From: Streptomyces kronopolitis
GTDB lineage: Bacteria > Actinomycetota > Actinomycetes > Streptomycetales > Streptomycetaceae
DNA length: 64,000 bases
Assembly (NCBI RefSeq): GCF_014646275.1
Contig: NZ_BMND01000011.1
Coordinates: 62,001 to 126,000 of the forward strand
Reading direction: 5' to 3'
The position numbers were made by a program, and so were the translations under genes. Of the stretch, positions 42,128 to 50,853 are shown piece by piece. How positions within the stretch are numbered: position 1 is the first letter of the stretch; every line of letters begins with the position of its first letter. A model generated the notes under the pieces. The model was not told the DNA's origin, searched no databases, and was given only the letters and a program-made list of their open reading frames with translations.

Positions 42128-43477
42128 ATGACGGCCCGATCGCCGAAGGCGGCCCCCGCACGCGTGCCGCGCCGCCCCGCCACGCTGCGGGGACCGCGCG
42201 GCCCCCGCACCCCGGGTGGCCCCCGGGGCCTCCTGGTCAGGGTGCAGCGGGCCTGGGACCGCCCGCTGACCGCCTACTACCTGATCCTCGGCGGCAGCCT
42301 GCTGATCACCGTCCTGGGCCTGGTGATGGTCTACTCGGCGTCCCAGATCAAGGCGCTGCAGTCCGGCCTGGCCCCGTCGTTCTTCTTCCGCAAGCAGCTG
42401 CTCGCGGCCGTGCTCGGCGGCGGGCTGCTGCTGGCCGCCTCCCGGATGCCGGTCCGGCTGCACCGCGCGCTGGCCTACCCGCTGCTGGCCGGCTCGGTGT
42501 TCCTGATGTGCCTGGTCCAGATCCCCGGGATAGGGGTCGCGGTCAACGGCAACCAGAACTGGATCAACCTCGGCGGGCCTTTCCAGATGCAACCCAGCGA
42601 GTTCGGCAAGCTCGCGCTGGTGCTGTGGGGCGCCGACCTGCTGGCCCGCAAGCAGGACAAGAAACTGCTGGCCCAGTGGAAGCATCTGCTGGTGCCGCTG
42701 ATCCCGGTGGCCTTCCTGCTGCTCGGGCTGATCATGCTCGGCGGGGACATGGGCACCGCGATCATTCTCACGGCGATCCTCTTCGGGCTGCTGTGGCTGG
42801 CCGGTGCGCCGACCCGGCTGTTCGCGGGGGTGCTGGGCGCCGCCGCGCTGATCGGGGCCCTGCTGATCAAGACCAGCGCCAACCGGATGTCCCGGCTGGC
42901 CTGCATCGGCGCGACCGATCCGGGCCCCGGCGACCAGTGCTGGCAGGCCGTGCACGGCATCTATGCGCTGGCGTCCGGCGGATTCTTCGGTTCCGGGCTC
43001 GGTGCGAGTATGGAAAAATGGGGAGAACTCCCTGAACCGCACACCGACTTCATCTTCGCCATCACCGGGGAGGAACTGGGTCTGGCGGGGACGCTGTCGG
43101 TGCTCGCCCTCTTCGCGGCTCTAGGCTATGCGGGTATCCGCGTGGCCGGACGCACGGAGGACCCCTTCGTACGGTACGCCGCGGGAGGTGTGACCACCTG
43201 GATCACGGCGCAGGCCGTGATCAACATCGGTGCGGTGCTCGGCCTGTTGCCGATCGCCGGTGTCCCGCTCCCGCTGTTCTCCTACGGAGGCTCCGCCCTG
43301 CTGCCGACGATGTTCGCCATCGGGCTGCTGATCGCCTTCGCGCGTGACGAGCCCGCAGCACGGGCGGCGTTGACGGCCCGGTCGAAGCGGAAGCCGGTCT
43401 TCGGTAGAAGAGCGGCTGGGGTGAGATGGAAGACGATGAGACGGCGCGTCAAGAAGCGACCGTCCGGAGAGCGGTGA
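42128..43477 (+). CDS. ftsW: SEDS glycosyltransferase FtsW
   Basis: Polymerises lipid II at the septum together with FtsI. A 449-residue protein with a basic Pro/Arg-rich tail of about 45 residues and ten membrane helices. SEDS signatures: NGNQNWINLGGPFQMQPSEF (key Trp and PSE), LGGDMGTAIIL, and the loop PEPHTDFIFAITGEELG, with GVPLPLFSYGGS near the end. ATG 42128 has GGAGGGG (42115-42121) at good spacing; GTG 42113 would add five residues. A basic tail closes the protein. Confidence 0.95.
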   Translation: MTARSPKAAPARVPRRPATLRGPRGPRTPGGPRGLLVRVQRAWDRPLTAYYLILGGSLLITVLGLVMVYSASQIKALQSGLAPSFFFRKQLLAAVLGGGLLLAASRMPVRLHRALAYPLLAGSVFLMCLVQIPGIGVAVNGNQNWINLGGPFQMQPSEFGKLALVLWGADLLARKQDKKLLAQWKHLLVPLIPVAFLLLGLIMLGGDMGTAIILTAILFGLLWLAGAPTRLFAGVLGAAALIGALLIKTSANRMSRLACIGATDPGPGDQCWQAVHGIYALASGGFFGSGLGASMEKWGELPEPHTDFIFAITGEELGLAGTLSVLALFAALGYAGIRVAGRTEDPFVRYAAGGVTTWITAQAVINIGAVLGLLPIAGVPLPLFSYGGSALLPTMFAIGLLIAFARDEPAARAALTARSKRKPVFGRRAAGVRWKTMRRRVKKRPSGER

Positions 43478-43483
43478 ATTTCG

Positions 43484-44575
43484 GTGCATGTCGTACTCGC
43501 CGGTGGGGGGACCGCCGGCCACATCGAGCCCGCGCTCGCCCTCGCGGACGCACTGCGGAGGCAGGACCCCACCGTGGGGATCACGGCACTCGGTACGGAG
43601 AAGGGCCTGGAGACCCGGCTCGTCCCGGAGCGCGGCTATGAGCTGGGGCTGATCCCCGCCGTACCGCTGCCGCGCAAGCCCACGCCCGAACTGATCACCG
43701 TCCCCGGGCGGCTGCGCGGCACGATCAAGGCCGCCGAGCAGATCCTGGAGCGCACCAAGGCCGACTGCGTCGTCGGCTTCGGCGGCTATGTGGCGCTGCC
43801 CGGCTATCTGGCCGCCAAGCGGCTCGGGGTGCCGATCATCGTCCACGAGGCCAACGCCCGGCCCGGTCTGGCCAACAAGATCGGCTCGCGCTACGCCAAG
43901 TTCGTCGCCGTCAGCACCCCGGACAGCAAGCTGCGCGGGGCCCGCTACGTCGGGATCCCGCTGCGCCGCACCATCGCCACGCTGGACCGCGCCGCGGTCC
44001 GTCCCGAGGCGCGGGCGGCCTTCGGCCTCGACCCCAACCTCCCGACGCTGCTGGTGTCCGGCGGTTCCCAGGGTGCCCGCCGGCTCAACGAGGTCATCCA
44101 GGCCACGGTGCCGGCCCTCCAGCGCGCCGGTATCCAGGTCCTGCACGCGGTCGGCCCGAAGAACGAACTGCCGCACGTGGACAACATGCCCGGGATGCCC
44201 CCCTATGTCCCGGTACCGTACGTGGACCGGATGGATCTCGCGTACGCCGCGGCCGACATGATGCTCTGCCGCGCGGGCGCGATGACCGTCGCCGAGTTGT
44301 CCGCCGTCGGGCTCCCGGCCGCGTTCGTCCCGCTGCCCATCGGCAACGGCGAGCAGCGGCTCAACGCCCAGCCGCTGGTCAACGCCGGCGGGGGACTGCT
44401 GGTCGACGACGCCCAGCTGACCTCGGACTGGGTGCAGAGCAGTGTGCTCCCGGTCCTGGCCGATCCGCACCGGCTGTACGAGATGTCGCGCGCGGCCTCC
44501 GAGTTCGGCCGCCGGGACGCCGACGAGCTGCTGGTCGGCATGGTGTACGAGGCGATCGCGCAGCGAAACAAGTAG
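43484..44575 (+). CDS. murG: Lipid II synthase MurG (GlcNAc transferase)
   Basis: Adds GlcNAc to lipid I on the inner membrane face. A 363-residue GT-B enzyme beginning with HVVLAGGGTAGHIEPALALA, the donor-domain motif VVGFGGYVALPGYLAAK, HEANARPGLANK, VSGGSQGARRLNE, and the UDP-GlcNAc site PLPIGNGEQRLNAQ. GTG 43484 is six bases after the ftsW stop. In many bacteria murC follows murG; here ftsQ follows directly. Confidence 0.95.
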   Translation: MHVVLAGGGTAGHIEPALALADALRRQDPTVGITALGTEKGLETRLVPERGYELGLIPAVPLPRKPTPELITVPGRLRGTIKAAEQILERTKADCVVGFGGYVALPGYLAAKRLGVPIIVHEANARPGLANKIGSRYAKFVAVSTPDSKLRGARYVGIPLRRTIATLDRAAVRPEARAAFGLDPNLPTLLVSGGSQGARRLNEVIQATVPALQRAGIQVLHAVGPKNELPHVDNMPGMPPYVPVPYVDRMDLAYAAADMMLCRAGAMTVAELSAVGLPAAFVPLPIGNGEQRLNAQPLVNAGGGLLVDDAQLTSDWVQSSVLPVLADPHRLYEMSRAASEFGRRDADELLVGMVYEAIAQRNK

Positions 44576-44598
44576 CGCACGAGAGAAGGCAGGGGAGC

Positions 44599-45414
44599 GT
44601 GGCCGGACCGACAACCGCCCGGCGCGGCGAGCAGAAGTCAACGTCCGGCCCGCCCTCCGCCGCGCCGCCCCCGCGGCGAAGATTCGGGTGGGTCCGCCTT
44701 CGCGTCCGCGCGCCGGGCCGCCGCAGTCTGATCATCACCCTGGTCGGCGCGGCGCTGCTCGGCGCGTTCGGCGTCTGGGTGCTCTTCGCCTCGAACTGGC
44801 TGCGGGTGGAGCGCGTCCGGGCCACCGGCACCGCGGTGCTGACGCCGGCCCAGGTCGTCGCCGCGGCGCACGCCCCGATGAACGCCCCGCTGGCCTCCGT
44901 GGACACCGAGGCGCTGGCCCACCGGCTGCGCGCCCGGCTGCCGCGCATCAAGACCGTGGAGGTCGAGCGCTCCTGGCCGAACACAATCGGTCTGAAAGTG
45001 ACCGAAAGGAAGCCGGAACTGCTGATGCGAGCGGGCAGAAAGTTTGCCGAAGTGGACGCCGAAGGGCTTCGGTTCGCCACCGTGGCAGCGGCCCCCCGGG
45101 GTGTTCCGCTTCTGGAAATGACCGCGTCCGACTCTCCGAGTCTGCATCAGTTCGGAGCTGACCGACTGCGACGCGCCGCCGTCGAGGTCGCCGGGGATCT
45201 GCCCGCGGCACTGCGCAAGGACCTCCGGAAGGTCCGGGTACGGTCCTACGACGCCGTCACCCTCGAACTGGCGGACGGCCGCACTGTCGCCTGGGGCAGC
45301 AGCGAACAGGGCGCCGAAAAGGCAAAGGTGCTGGCCGCGCTGGTGAAAGCGGCGCGTGACGCGCGCCACTTCGATGTCTCGGTGCCCAGCGCCCCTGCCG
45401 TATCCGGGAGTTGA
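44599..45414 (+). CDS. ftsQ: Cell division protein FtsQ
   Basis: A bitopic scaffold of the divisome. It has 271 residues with a basic cytoplasmic tail of about 40, one membrane helix (SLIITLVGAALLGAFGVWVLF), a POTRA domain (VERVRATGTAVLTPAQVVA through LKVTERKPELLM) and a beta domain. GTG 44599 has AGGGGAG directly before. In S. coelicolor one ftsZ promoter lies inside this gene; the more A/T-rich stretch at about 44985-45130 may serve that role here but was not resolved into elements. Confidence 0.92.
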   Translation: MAGPTTARRGEQKSTSGPPSAAPPPRRRFGWVRLRVRAPGRRSLIITLVGAALLGAFGVWVLFASNWLRVERVRATGTAVLTPAQVVAAAHAPMNAPLASVDTEALAHRLRARLPRIKTVEVERSWPNTIGLKVTERKPELLMRAGRKFAEVDAEGLRFATVAAAPRGVPLLEMTASDSPSLHQFGADRLRRAAVEVAGDLPAALRKDLRKVRVRSYDAVTLELADGRTVAWGSSEQGAEKAKVLAALVKAARDARHFDVSVPSAPAVSGS

Positions 45415-45458
45415 CGTGCGTAGTCGCAGGCCAGCACCCTGGATGGCTACGACTATGG

Positions 45459-45466
45459 GTGATCAC
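45459..45466. promoter_or_regulatory. GTGATCAC palindrome in the ftsZ control region
   Basis: A perfect 8-base palindrome within GGGTGATCACATAGGG. It could be part of a developmental regulator site (BldD and WhiA are known to act on ftsZ in Streptomyces), but it does not fully match a consensus. A GACAC, the WhiA core, occurs near 45665. Confidence 0.3.
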
Positions 45467-45504
45467 ATAGGGTGAAAAGAAAAACGGGAGGTTCGGCGTG
45501 TTCG

Positions 45505-45534
45505 TTGAACGTGCGCGCCTTGTCGACTTAGTGT
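45505..45534 (+). promoter_or_regulatory. Promoter upstream of ftsZ
   Basis: TTGAAC (45505-45510), 18-base spacer, TAGTGT (45529-45534), giving a leader of about 155 bases. Streptomyces ftsZ is known to have several promoters, one sporulation-induced; which of these this one matches is not determined. Confidence 0.5.
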
Positions 45535-45578
45535 CTCGTTCCAAAGGGACTATGGAACCAAGGAACACAGGCACAGGT

Positions 45579-45603
45579 AACCCTAAACTTCAACGTTAGG
45601 GTT
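45579..45603 (+). promoter_or_regulatory. Inverted repeat AACCCTAA/TTAGGGTT in the ftsZ leader
   Basis: Perfect 8-bp arms around a nine-base loop, 45 bases past the putative -10 and about 94 bases before the ftsZ start. It may be a protein-binding site or an RNA hairpin in the leader; no T-run follows, so a terminator is unlikely. Confidence 0.6.
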
Positions 45604-45696
45604 CGGGTCGGCAATACGAACCGTCCCATCGGCATCAGTCGGCGTCCACACGCACGTGCGGCGACGACACGTAACTCGAGGCGAGAGGCCTTCGAC

Positions 45697-46923
45697 GTGG
45701 CAGCACCGCAGAACTACCTCGCAGTCATCAAGGTCGTCGGCATCGGCGGCGGTGGCGTGAACGCCATCAACCGGATGATCGAGGTCGGGCTCAAGGGCGT
45801 CGAGTTCATCGCGATCAACACCGATGCGCAGGCGCTGCTGATGAGCGACGCCGACGTCAAGCTCGACGTCGGCCGCGAAATGACGCGCGGGCTCGGCGCC
45901 GGCGCCAACCCGGATGTGGGTCGCAAGGCGGCCGAGGACCACCGCGAGGAGATCGAGGAGGTCCTCAAGGGGGCCGACATGGTCTTCGTGACCGCGGGAG
46001 AGGGCGGCGGCACCGGCACCGGCGGCGCCCCCGTCGTCGCCAACATCGCGCGCTCGCTGGGCGCCCTGACGATCGGTGTGGTCACCCGGCCGTTCACCTT
46101 CGAGGGCCGCCGTCGCGCCAACCAGGCCGAGGACGGCATCGCCCAGCTGCGCGAAGAGGTCGACACCCTCATCGTGATCCCCAATGACCGGCTGCTGTCC
46201 ATCTCGGACCGTCAGGTGAGCGTGCTCGACGCGTTCAAGTCCGCGGACCAGGTGCTGCTGTCGGGTGTGCAGGGCATCACCGATCTGATCACCACCCCGG
46301 GTCTGATCAACCTCGACTTCGCCGACGTCAAGTCCGTGATGTCGGAGGCCGGGTCCGCCCTCATGGGCATCGGCTCGGCGCGCGGCGACGACCGCGCGGT
46401 GGCCGCGGCCGAGATGGCGATCTCCTCGCCGCTGCTGGAGGCGTCCATCGACGGCGCCCGCGGGGTGCTGCTGTCCATCTCGGGCGGCTCCGACCTCGGT
46501 CTCTTCGAGATCAACGAGGCCGCCCAGCTGGTCAGCGAGGCCGCACACCCGGAAGCCAACATCATCTTCGGCGCGGTCATCGACGACGCGCTGGGCGACG
46601 AGGTCCGGGTCACGGTCATCGCCGCGGGCTTCGACGGCGGCCAGCCGCCGGCCCGTCGCGACGCGTCGTCCGCGTCCGGCGCGAAGCGCGAGGAGCCGGC
46701 CCCGGCCCCGAGCCGTCCGGCCACTCCGCCCGAGCCGCGTTCGTCGTCCTTCGGCGGACTGGGTTCGGTGCCCGTGCGCGACGAGGAGCCGGCCCCGGCC
46801 GAGTCCTCCTCCTCGCTGGGCGAGATCCCCTCGCCCCCGGCGAGCACCCCGCAGGTTCCCCCGGCCCGTCCGTACTCGGACTCCGCGGCCGAGGAACTGG
46901 ACGTCCCCGACTTCCTGAAGTGA
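45697..46923 (+). CDS. ftsZ: Cell division GTPase FtsZ
   Basis: The tubulin homologue that forms the Z ring. It has 408 residues: GTP-binding VVGIGGGGVNAINRMIE, the tubulin signature GEGGGTGTGGAPVVA at about 103-117, the T7 loop segment (NLDFADVKSVM), then a variable Ala/Pro/Ser-rich linker from about 318 and the conserved C-terminal peptide DVPDFLK that binds SepF. GTG 45697 has GAGGCGAGAGG upstream. Its own promoter region and a hairpin precede it. Confidence 0.97.
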   Translation: MAAPQNYLAVIKVVGIGGGGVNAINRMIEVGLKGVEFIAINTDAQALLMSDADVKLDVGREMTRGLGAGANPDVGRKAAEDHREEIEEVLKGADMVFVTAGEGGGTGTGGAPVVANIARSLGALTIGVVTRPFTFEGRRRANQAEDGIAQLREEVDTLIVIPNDRLLSISDRQVSVLDAFKSADQVLLSGVQGITDLITTPGLINLDFADVKSVMSEAGSALMGIGSARGDDRAVAAAEMAISSPLLEASIDGARGVLLSISGGSDLGLFEINEAAQLVSEAAHPEANIIFGAVIDDALGDEVRVTVIAAGFDGGQPPARRDASSASGAKREEPAPAPSRPATPPEPRSSSFGGLGSVPVRDEEPAPAESSSSLGEIPSPPASTPQVPPARPYSDSAAEELDVPDFLK

Positions 46924-46937
46924 CGTAAAGCAGCGAA

Positions 46938-47714
46938 GTGATAGGACAACAGCACCACGAGAGCGGCGCGCATTTCGCCTTCACCGACAGGTGGGGCGGG
47001 GTGAGCGCCGCTCCGTACGATCAGCTCAACCTGGGCGGTGCGGTCGGCGACGACCCGCGGGCCGTGCACGCCAACCGTGCGCGCGCCGCCGCGGAACTCG
47101 GCCTCGACCCGGCCGCGGTGGTCTGGATGAACCAGGTCCACGGCCGGGATGTCGCCGTGGTCGACGGGCCGTGGGCGGACCGGGACATCCCCGCGGTGGA
47201 CGCCGTGGTGACGGACCGGCCGGGTCTCGCGCTCGCCGTGCTGACGGCCGACTGCACCCCGGTCCTGCTCGCCGACCCCGTCGCCGGGGTGGCGGGGGCC
47301 GCGCACGCCGGCCGGCCCGGGCTGGTCGCCGGGGTCGTCCCGGCGGTCGTCGAGGCGATGGTCCGGCGGGGCGCGGAGCCCTCGCGGATCCTCGCGCACA
47401 CCGGTCCGGCGATCTGCGGGCGGTGCTACGAGGTGCCCGAGGCGATGCGCGAGGAGGTCGCCGCGGTGGTGCCCGAGGCCCGGGCGACCACCGGCTGGGG
47501 CACTCCCGCGGTGGACGTCACCGCGGGCGTGCGGGCTCAACTCGGCGCGGCGGGCGTGCCGTTGCGTGAGGATTCCCACATCTGCACCCGCGAATCCGCG
47601 GACCATTTTTCCTACCGGCGCGACCGGACGACGGGGCGGCTCGCGAGCTACGTATGGCTCGGGGCGCCCCCGGCCCGGGGCGGGGAGAGGCCGAGCGGTG
47701 ACGGACGACCGTAA
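46938..47714 (+). CDS. ylmD: Laccase-domain protein YlmD (PgeF family)
   Basis: A 258-residue DUF152/laccase-domain protein. Related PgeF enzymes act on misprocessed peptidoglycan precursors or as purine nucleoside enzymes. The metal ligands are His in MNQVHGRDV, Cys in LTADCTPVLLA, and His in AAHAGRPGL. GPAICGRCYEV is also family-typical. It starts 14 bases after ftsZ and overlaps ylmE by 17 bases. In S. coelicolor and B. subtilis ylmD is dispensable for growth. Confidence 0.9.
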   Translation: MIGQQHHESGAHFAFTDRWGGVSAAPYDQLNLGGAVGDDPRAVHANRARAAAELGLDPAAVVWMNQVHGRDVAVVDGPWADRDIPAVDAVVTDRPGLALAVLTADCTPVLLADPVAGVAGAAHAGRPGLVAGVVPAVVEAMVRRGAEPSRILAHTGPAICGRCYEVPEAMREEVAAVVPEARATTGWGTPAVDVTAGVRAQLGAAGVPLREDSHICTRESADHFSYRRDRTTGRLASYVWLGAPPARGGERPSGDGRP

Positions 47715-48420
47715 GACGCAGCTGGCGCAGAACCTGGCACAGGTGGAGGAACGTATCTCCGCCGCCTGCGCCAAGGCCGGCCGGCCGCGTGACGAGGTGA
47801 CCCTGATCGTGGTCACCAAGACCTACCCCGCGAGCGATGTACGGCTGCTCGCGGAGCTGGGGGTGCGCCAGGTCGCGGAGAACCGCGACCAGGAGGCCGC
47901 TCCCAAGGCCGCTGAATGCGGTGATTTGTCACTTACTTGGCACTTCGTTGGTCAATTGCAGACGAACAAGGTGCGGTCTGTGGCCGGATATGCCGGAGTT
48001 GTTCAGTCGGTCGACCGGGCCAGGCTCGTCACCGCCCTCTCCAAGGAGGCGGTGCGCGCCGAGCGCGAGCTGGGTTGTCTGATCCAGGTGGCGCTCGACG
48101 CGGAGGCGGGGGAGCGGGGAGAGCGGGGCGGGGTGGCGCCGGACGGGGTCGAGGCACTTGCCGAGACGATCGCCGGAGCCGAAGGGCTGCGTCTGGACGG
48201 TGTGATGACCGTCGCACCGCTGGCCGGGCCCTACGCCGGGCGTGAACTCACCGCTTTCGAACGCCTCATGGAAATGTCATCCGACCTGCGCACGCTGCAT
48301 CCTGCTGCCAACATGGTGTCAGCAGGCATGAGTGCGGACCTTGAGGACGCCGTGGCGGCCGGGGCGACACATGTGCGCGTCGGCACTGCGGTACTCGGAG
48401 TCCGACCACGGCTCCGGTAA
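47698..48420 (+). CDS. ylmE: PLP-binding protein YlmE (YggS/PROSC family)
   Basis: A 240-residue alanine-racemase-fold protein involved in pyridoxal phosphate homeostasis. The PLP Lys is in LIVVTKTYPASD, followed by GENRDQEA-like VAENRDQEAAPKA, WHFVGQLQTNKVRSV, and the phosphate-binding C-terminal MSADLEDAVAAGATHVRVG (key SMGMSAD-like). GTG 47698 overlaps ylmD. Codons in 47910-48015 use A/T third bases (for example TTG TCA CTT ACT) unlike the rest of the gene. Confidence 0.92.
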   Translation: MTDDRKTQLAQNLAQVEERISAACAKAGRPRDEVTLIVVTKTYPASDVRLLAELGVRQVAENRDQEAAPKAAECGDLSLTWHFVGQLQTNKVRSVAGYAGVVQSVDRARLVTALSKEAVRAERELGCLIQVALDAEAGERGERGGVAPDGVEALAETIAGAEGLRLDGVMTVAPLAGPYAGRELTAFERLMEMSSDLRTLHPAANMVSAGMSADLEDAVAAGATHVRVGTAVLGVRPRLR

Positions 48421-48542
48421 CGTCGCCAAGCAAGTCGGACCACAGCACAAAATATGGTCATTCCCGCACAAGCGGGCAGGCCGCGTGGATCCAAGGCCCC
48501 TGCTGACGGAGCCGATCCACCACAGAGCGGAGGACGCAGAGA

Positions 48543-49163
48543 ATGGCCGGCGCGATGCGCAAGATGGCGGTCTACCTCGGCCTCGTGGAGGACGATGGGT
48601 ACGACGGCCGGGGGTTCGACCCCGACGACGAGTTCGAGCCCGAGCTTGACCCGGAACCCGATCGGGGGCGGCGTCAACAGCACCAGGCTCAGCCCGAAAT
48701 CCCCCCGGAAAGGGAGGAACCCGTCCGTGCTGTGACACCTCCGGCGCAACGCGAACCCGCCCCGCTCACCGTGGAAAGCGGACGACCCGCGCGAATCGCC
48801 CCCGTGTCATCCATCACACCCGAACGTCCAAATCTGGAGAAGAACGCACCGGTGATCATGCCCAAGGTTGTGTCCGAGCGGGAGCCCTACCGCATCACCA
48901 CACTCCACCCCCGGACCTACAACGAAGCCCGTACCATCGGGGAACACTTCCGCGAGGGCACTCCGGTGATCATGAATCTCACGGAGATGGACGACACCGA
49001 TGCGAAGCGACTTGTCGACTTTGCGGCCGGTTTGGTGTTTGGTCTTCACGGCAGTATCGAGCGGGTGACGCAGAAGGTGTTCCTGCTGTCTCCTGCTAAC
49101 GTCGATGTCACGGCGGAGGACAAGGCCCGTATCGCAGAGGGTGGGTTCTTCAACCAGAGCTGA
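48543..49163 (+). CDS. sepF: Cell division protein SepF
   Basis: Anchors FtsZ to the membrane. A 206-residue protein: an N-terminal amphipathic helix (AGAMRKMAVYLGLVED), an acidic and Gln/Pro-rich linker of about 85 residues, and the globular SepF domain (ITTLHPRTYNEARTIGEHF, PVIMNLTEMDD, FAAGLVFGLHGSIERV). ATG 48543 follows CGGAGGACGCAG. The 122 bases before it have lower GC and an AAAATATGG stretch (about 48449) that may hold a promoter. Confidence 0.95.
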   Translation: MAGAMRKMAVYLGLVEDDGYDGRGFDPDDEFEPELDPEPDRGRRQQHQAQPEIPPEREEPVRAVTPPAQREPAPLTVESGRPARIAPVSSITPERPNLEKNAPVIMPKVVSEREPYRITTLHPRTYNEARTIGEHFREGTPVIMNLTEMDDTDAKRLVDFAAGLVFGLHGSIERVTQKVFLLSPANVDVTAEDKARIAEGGFFNQS

Positions 49164-49229
49164 GACGCAACACCGGGCACACCAGGGCCGTAGGGTCCGC
49201 ACAGGAGCAAGGGGAGAGGGACGCGCGAG

Positions 49230-49523
49230 ATGAGTGTCGCTGGTCAGGTGATCTATATCGCGCTGTACTGCTTCTTGATCGTGCTGATCTTCCGGCTGGT
49301 GATGGACTACGTGTTCCAGTTCGCCCGTTCATGGCAACCCGGCAAGGCGATGGTGGTCATTCTTGAGGCTGCCTACACTGTCACTGATCCGCCACTCAAG
49401 CTTCTGCGGCGGGTAATTCCGCCGCTGCGTCTCGGGGGCGTGGCGCTCGACCTGTCCTTCTTCGTATTGATGATCATCGTGTACATCCTGATCACCGTCG
49501 TGAGGTCGGTGTTGTTGGTGTGA
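49230..49523 (+). CDS. sepG: YggT-family membrane protein SepG (YlmG)
   Basis: A 97-residue protein with two membrane helices (VIYIALYCFLIVLIFRLVM and LSFFVLMIIVYILITVV) joined by the YggT motif TDPPLKLLRRVIPPLRLGG. In Streptomyces SepG localises at sporulation septa and helps SsgB position FtsZ. ATG 49230 has GGGGAGAGGGA upstream. It lies 66 bases after sepF and 49 before divIVA. Most codons in the helices are less GC-biased than neighbours. Confidence 0.92.
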   Translation: MSVAGQVIYIALYCFLIVLIFRLVMDYVFQFARSWQPGKAMVVILEAAYTVTDPPLKLLRRVIPPLRLGGVALDLSFFVLMIIVYILITVVRSVLLV

Positions 49524-49572
49524 ACGATACGGTCTTGCCGATTGCCGACGACTACGTTGAGGTGAAGTAGAG

Positions 49573-50682
49573 ATGCCGTTGACCCCCGAGGACGTGCGGA
49601 ACAAGCAGTTCACGACCGTCCGCCTCCGAGAAGGCTATGACGAGGACGAGGTCGATGCCTTCCTCGATGAGGTCGAAGCCGAACTGACCCGGCTCCTGCG
49701 GGAGAACGAGGACCTTCGCGCCAAGCTCGCGGCCGCCACCCGCGCCGCCGCGCAGAACCAGCAGCAGCAGGGTCTGCGCAAGGGACCGGACCAGCAGCAG
49801 GAGCAGCAGCAGAGGCCCGGGGCCCCTGTGCCCGCCGCCATATCCGGTCCGCAGCCGGTGCCGCCGCAGCAGCAGCAGGGGATGGGTGGACCTCCCCAAC
49901 TGCCCGGTGGAGCACCCCAGCTGCCTCCTGGTCCCGGCGGCCACGGCCCGCAGGGCCCGCACGGCCCCGGTCCGATGGGTCCCGGTGGTCCCATGGGCGG
50001 CCCGATGGGCGGTCCCGGCGGACCCCAGCTGCCCGGCCCCGGTCAGCAGGGCGGCCCGGGCGGTGACAGCGCGGCCCGCGTGCTGTCGCTGGCACAGCAG
50101 ACCGCCGACCAGGCGATCGCGGAGGCCCGTTCCGAGGCCAACAAGATCGTCGGCGAGGCGCGCAGCCGTGCCGAGGGCCTGGAGCGGGACGCCCGCGCCA
50201 AGGCCGACGCGCTGGAGCGGGACGCGCAGGAGAAGCACCGCGTGGCGATGGGCTCGCTGGAGTCGGCTCGCGCGACGCTGGAGCGCAAGGTCGAGGACCT
50301 GCGCGGCTTCGAGCGCGAGTACCGCACGCGGCTGAAGTCGTACCTGGAGAGCCAGCTGCGTCAGCTGGAGAACCAGGCCGATGACTCGCTGGCCCCGCCG
50401 CGGACCCCGGCGACCGCTTCGCTGCCGCCGTCGCCCTCCATGGCCTCGGCCGGTGCGGGTGCCATGGGCGGCAACCACACCATGGGCGGCGGTCAGCCGA
50501 TGGGTGGGGGCAACCACTCCATGGCCGGTCAGTCCAGCGGCGGTCCGTCCTACGGCGGTCAGCAGCAGATGTCGCCGGCGATGACCCAGCCGATGGCTCC
50601 GGTGCGGCCGCAGAGCCCGCAGCCGATGCAGCAGACGCCGTCGCCGATGCGCGGCTTCCTCATCGACGAGGACGACAACTGA
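49573..50682 (+). CDS. divIVA: Polar growth protein DivIVA
   Basis: Directs tip extension and is essential in Streptomyces. A 369-residue protein: N-terminal DivIVA domain (LTPEDVRNKQFTTVRLREGY with the membrane-inserting Phe/Arg) and first coiled coil to about 60; a Gln/Pro/Gly-rich insert of about 105 residues; a second coiled coil at about 168-270 (EARSEANKIVGEARSRAEGL heptads); then a Met/Gly/Gln-rich tail ending FLIDEDDN. In S. coelicolor it is phosphorylated by AfsK. ATG 49573. A strong terminator follows, closing the dcw cluster. Confidence 0.96.
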   Translation: MPLTPEDVRNKQFTTVRLREGYDEDEVDAFLDEVEAELTRLLRENEDLRAKLAAATRAAAQNQQQQGLRKGPDQQQEQQQRPGAPVPAAISGPQPVPPQQQQGMGGPPQLPGGAPQLPPGPGGHGPQGPHGPGPMGPGGPMGGPMGGPGGPQLPGPGQQGGPGGDSAARVLSLAQQTADQAIAEARSEANKIVGEARSRAEGLERDARAKADALERDAQEKHRVAMGSLESARATLERKVEDLRGFEREYRTRLKSYLESQLRQLENQADDSLAPPRTPATASLPPSPSMASAGAGAMGGNHTMGGGQPMGGGNHSMAGQSSGGPSYGGQQQMSPAMTQPMAPVRPQSPQPMQQTPSPMRGFLIDEDDN

Positions 50683-50712
50683 CGTCCGCCTAGCGCGCAC
50701 CGTCGGCAATCA

Positions 50713-50759
50713 GGGCCGGGCCCCGAGGGAAGAACATTCCTTCGGGGCCCGGCCCTTTT
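50713..50759 (+). terminator. Intrinsic terminator after divIVA
   Basis: A 14-bp stem GGGCCGGGCCCCGA/TCGGGGCCCGGCCC with a 15-base loop followed by TTTT. It ends the dcw transcription unit and separates it from convergent ileS. Confidence 0.9.
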
Positions 50760-50853
50760 GTGTGGACTTGTGACGGGCGGCCGGGAGGGTGCGGGAACGA
50801 CGAAGCCCCCCGGTGCGGTGCGCCGGGGGGCTTCGTTCGGGCGGTGCCCGCGG

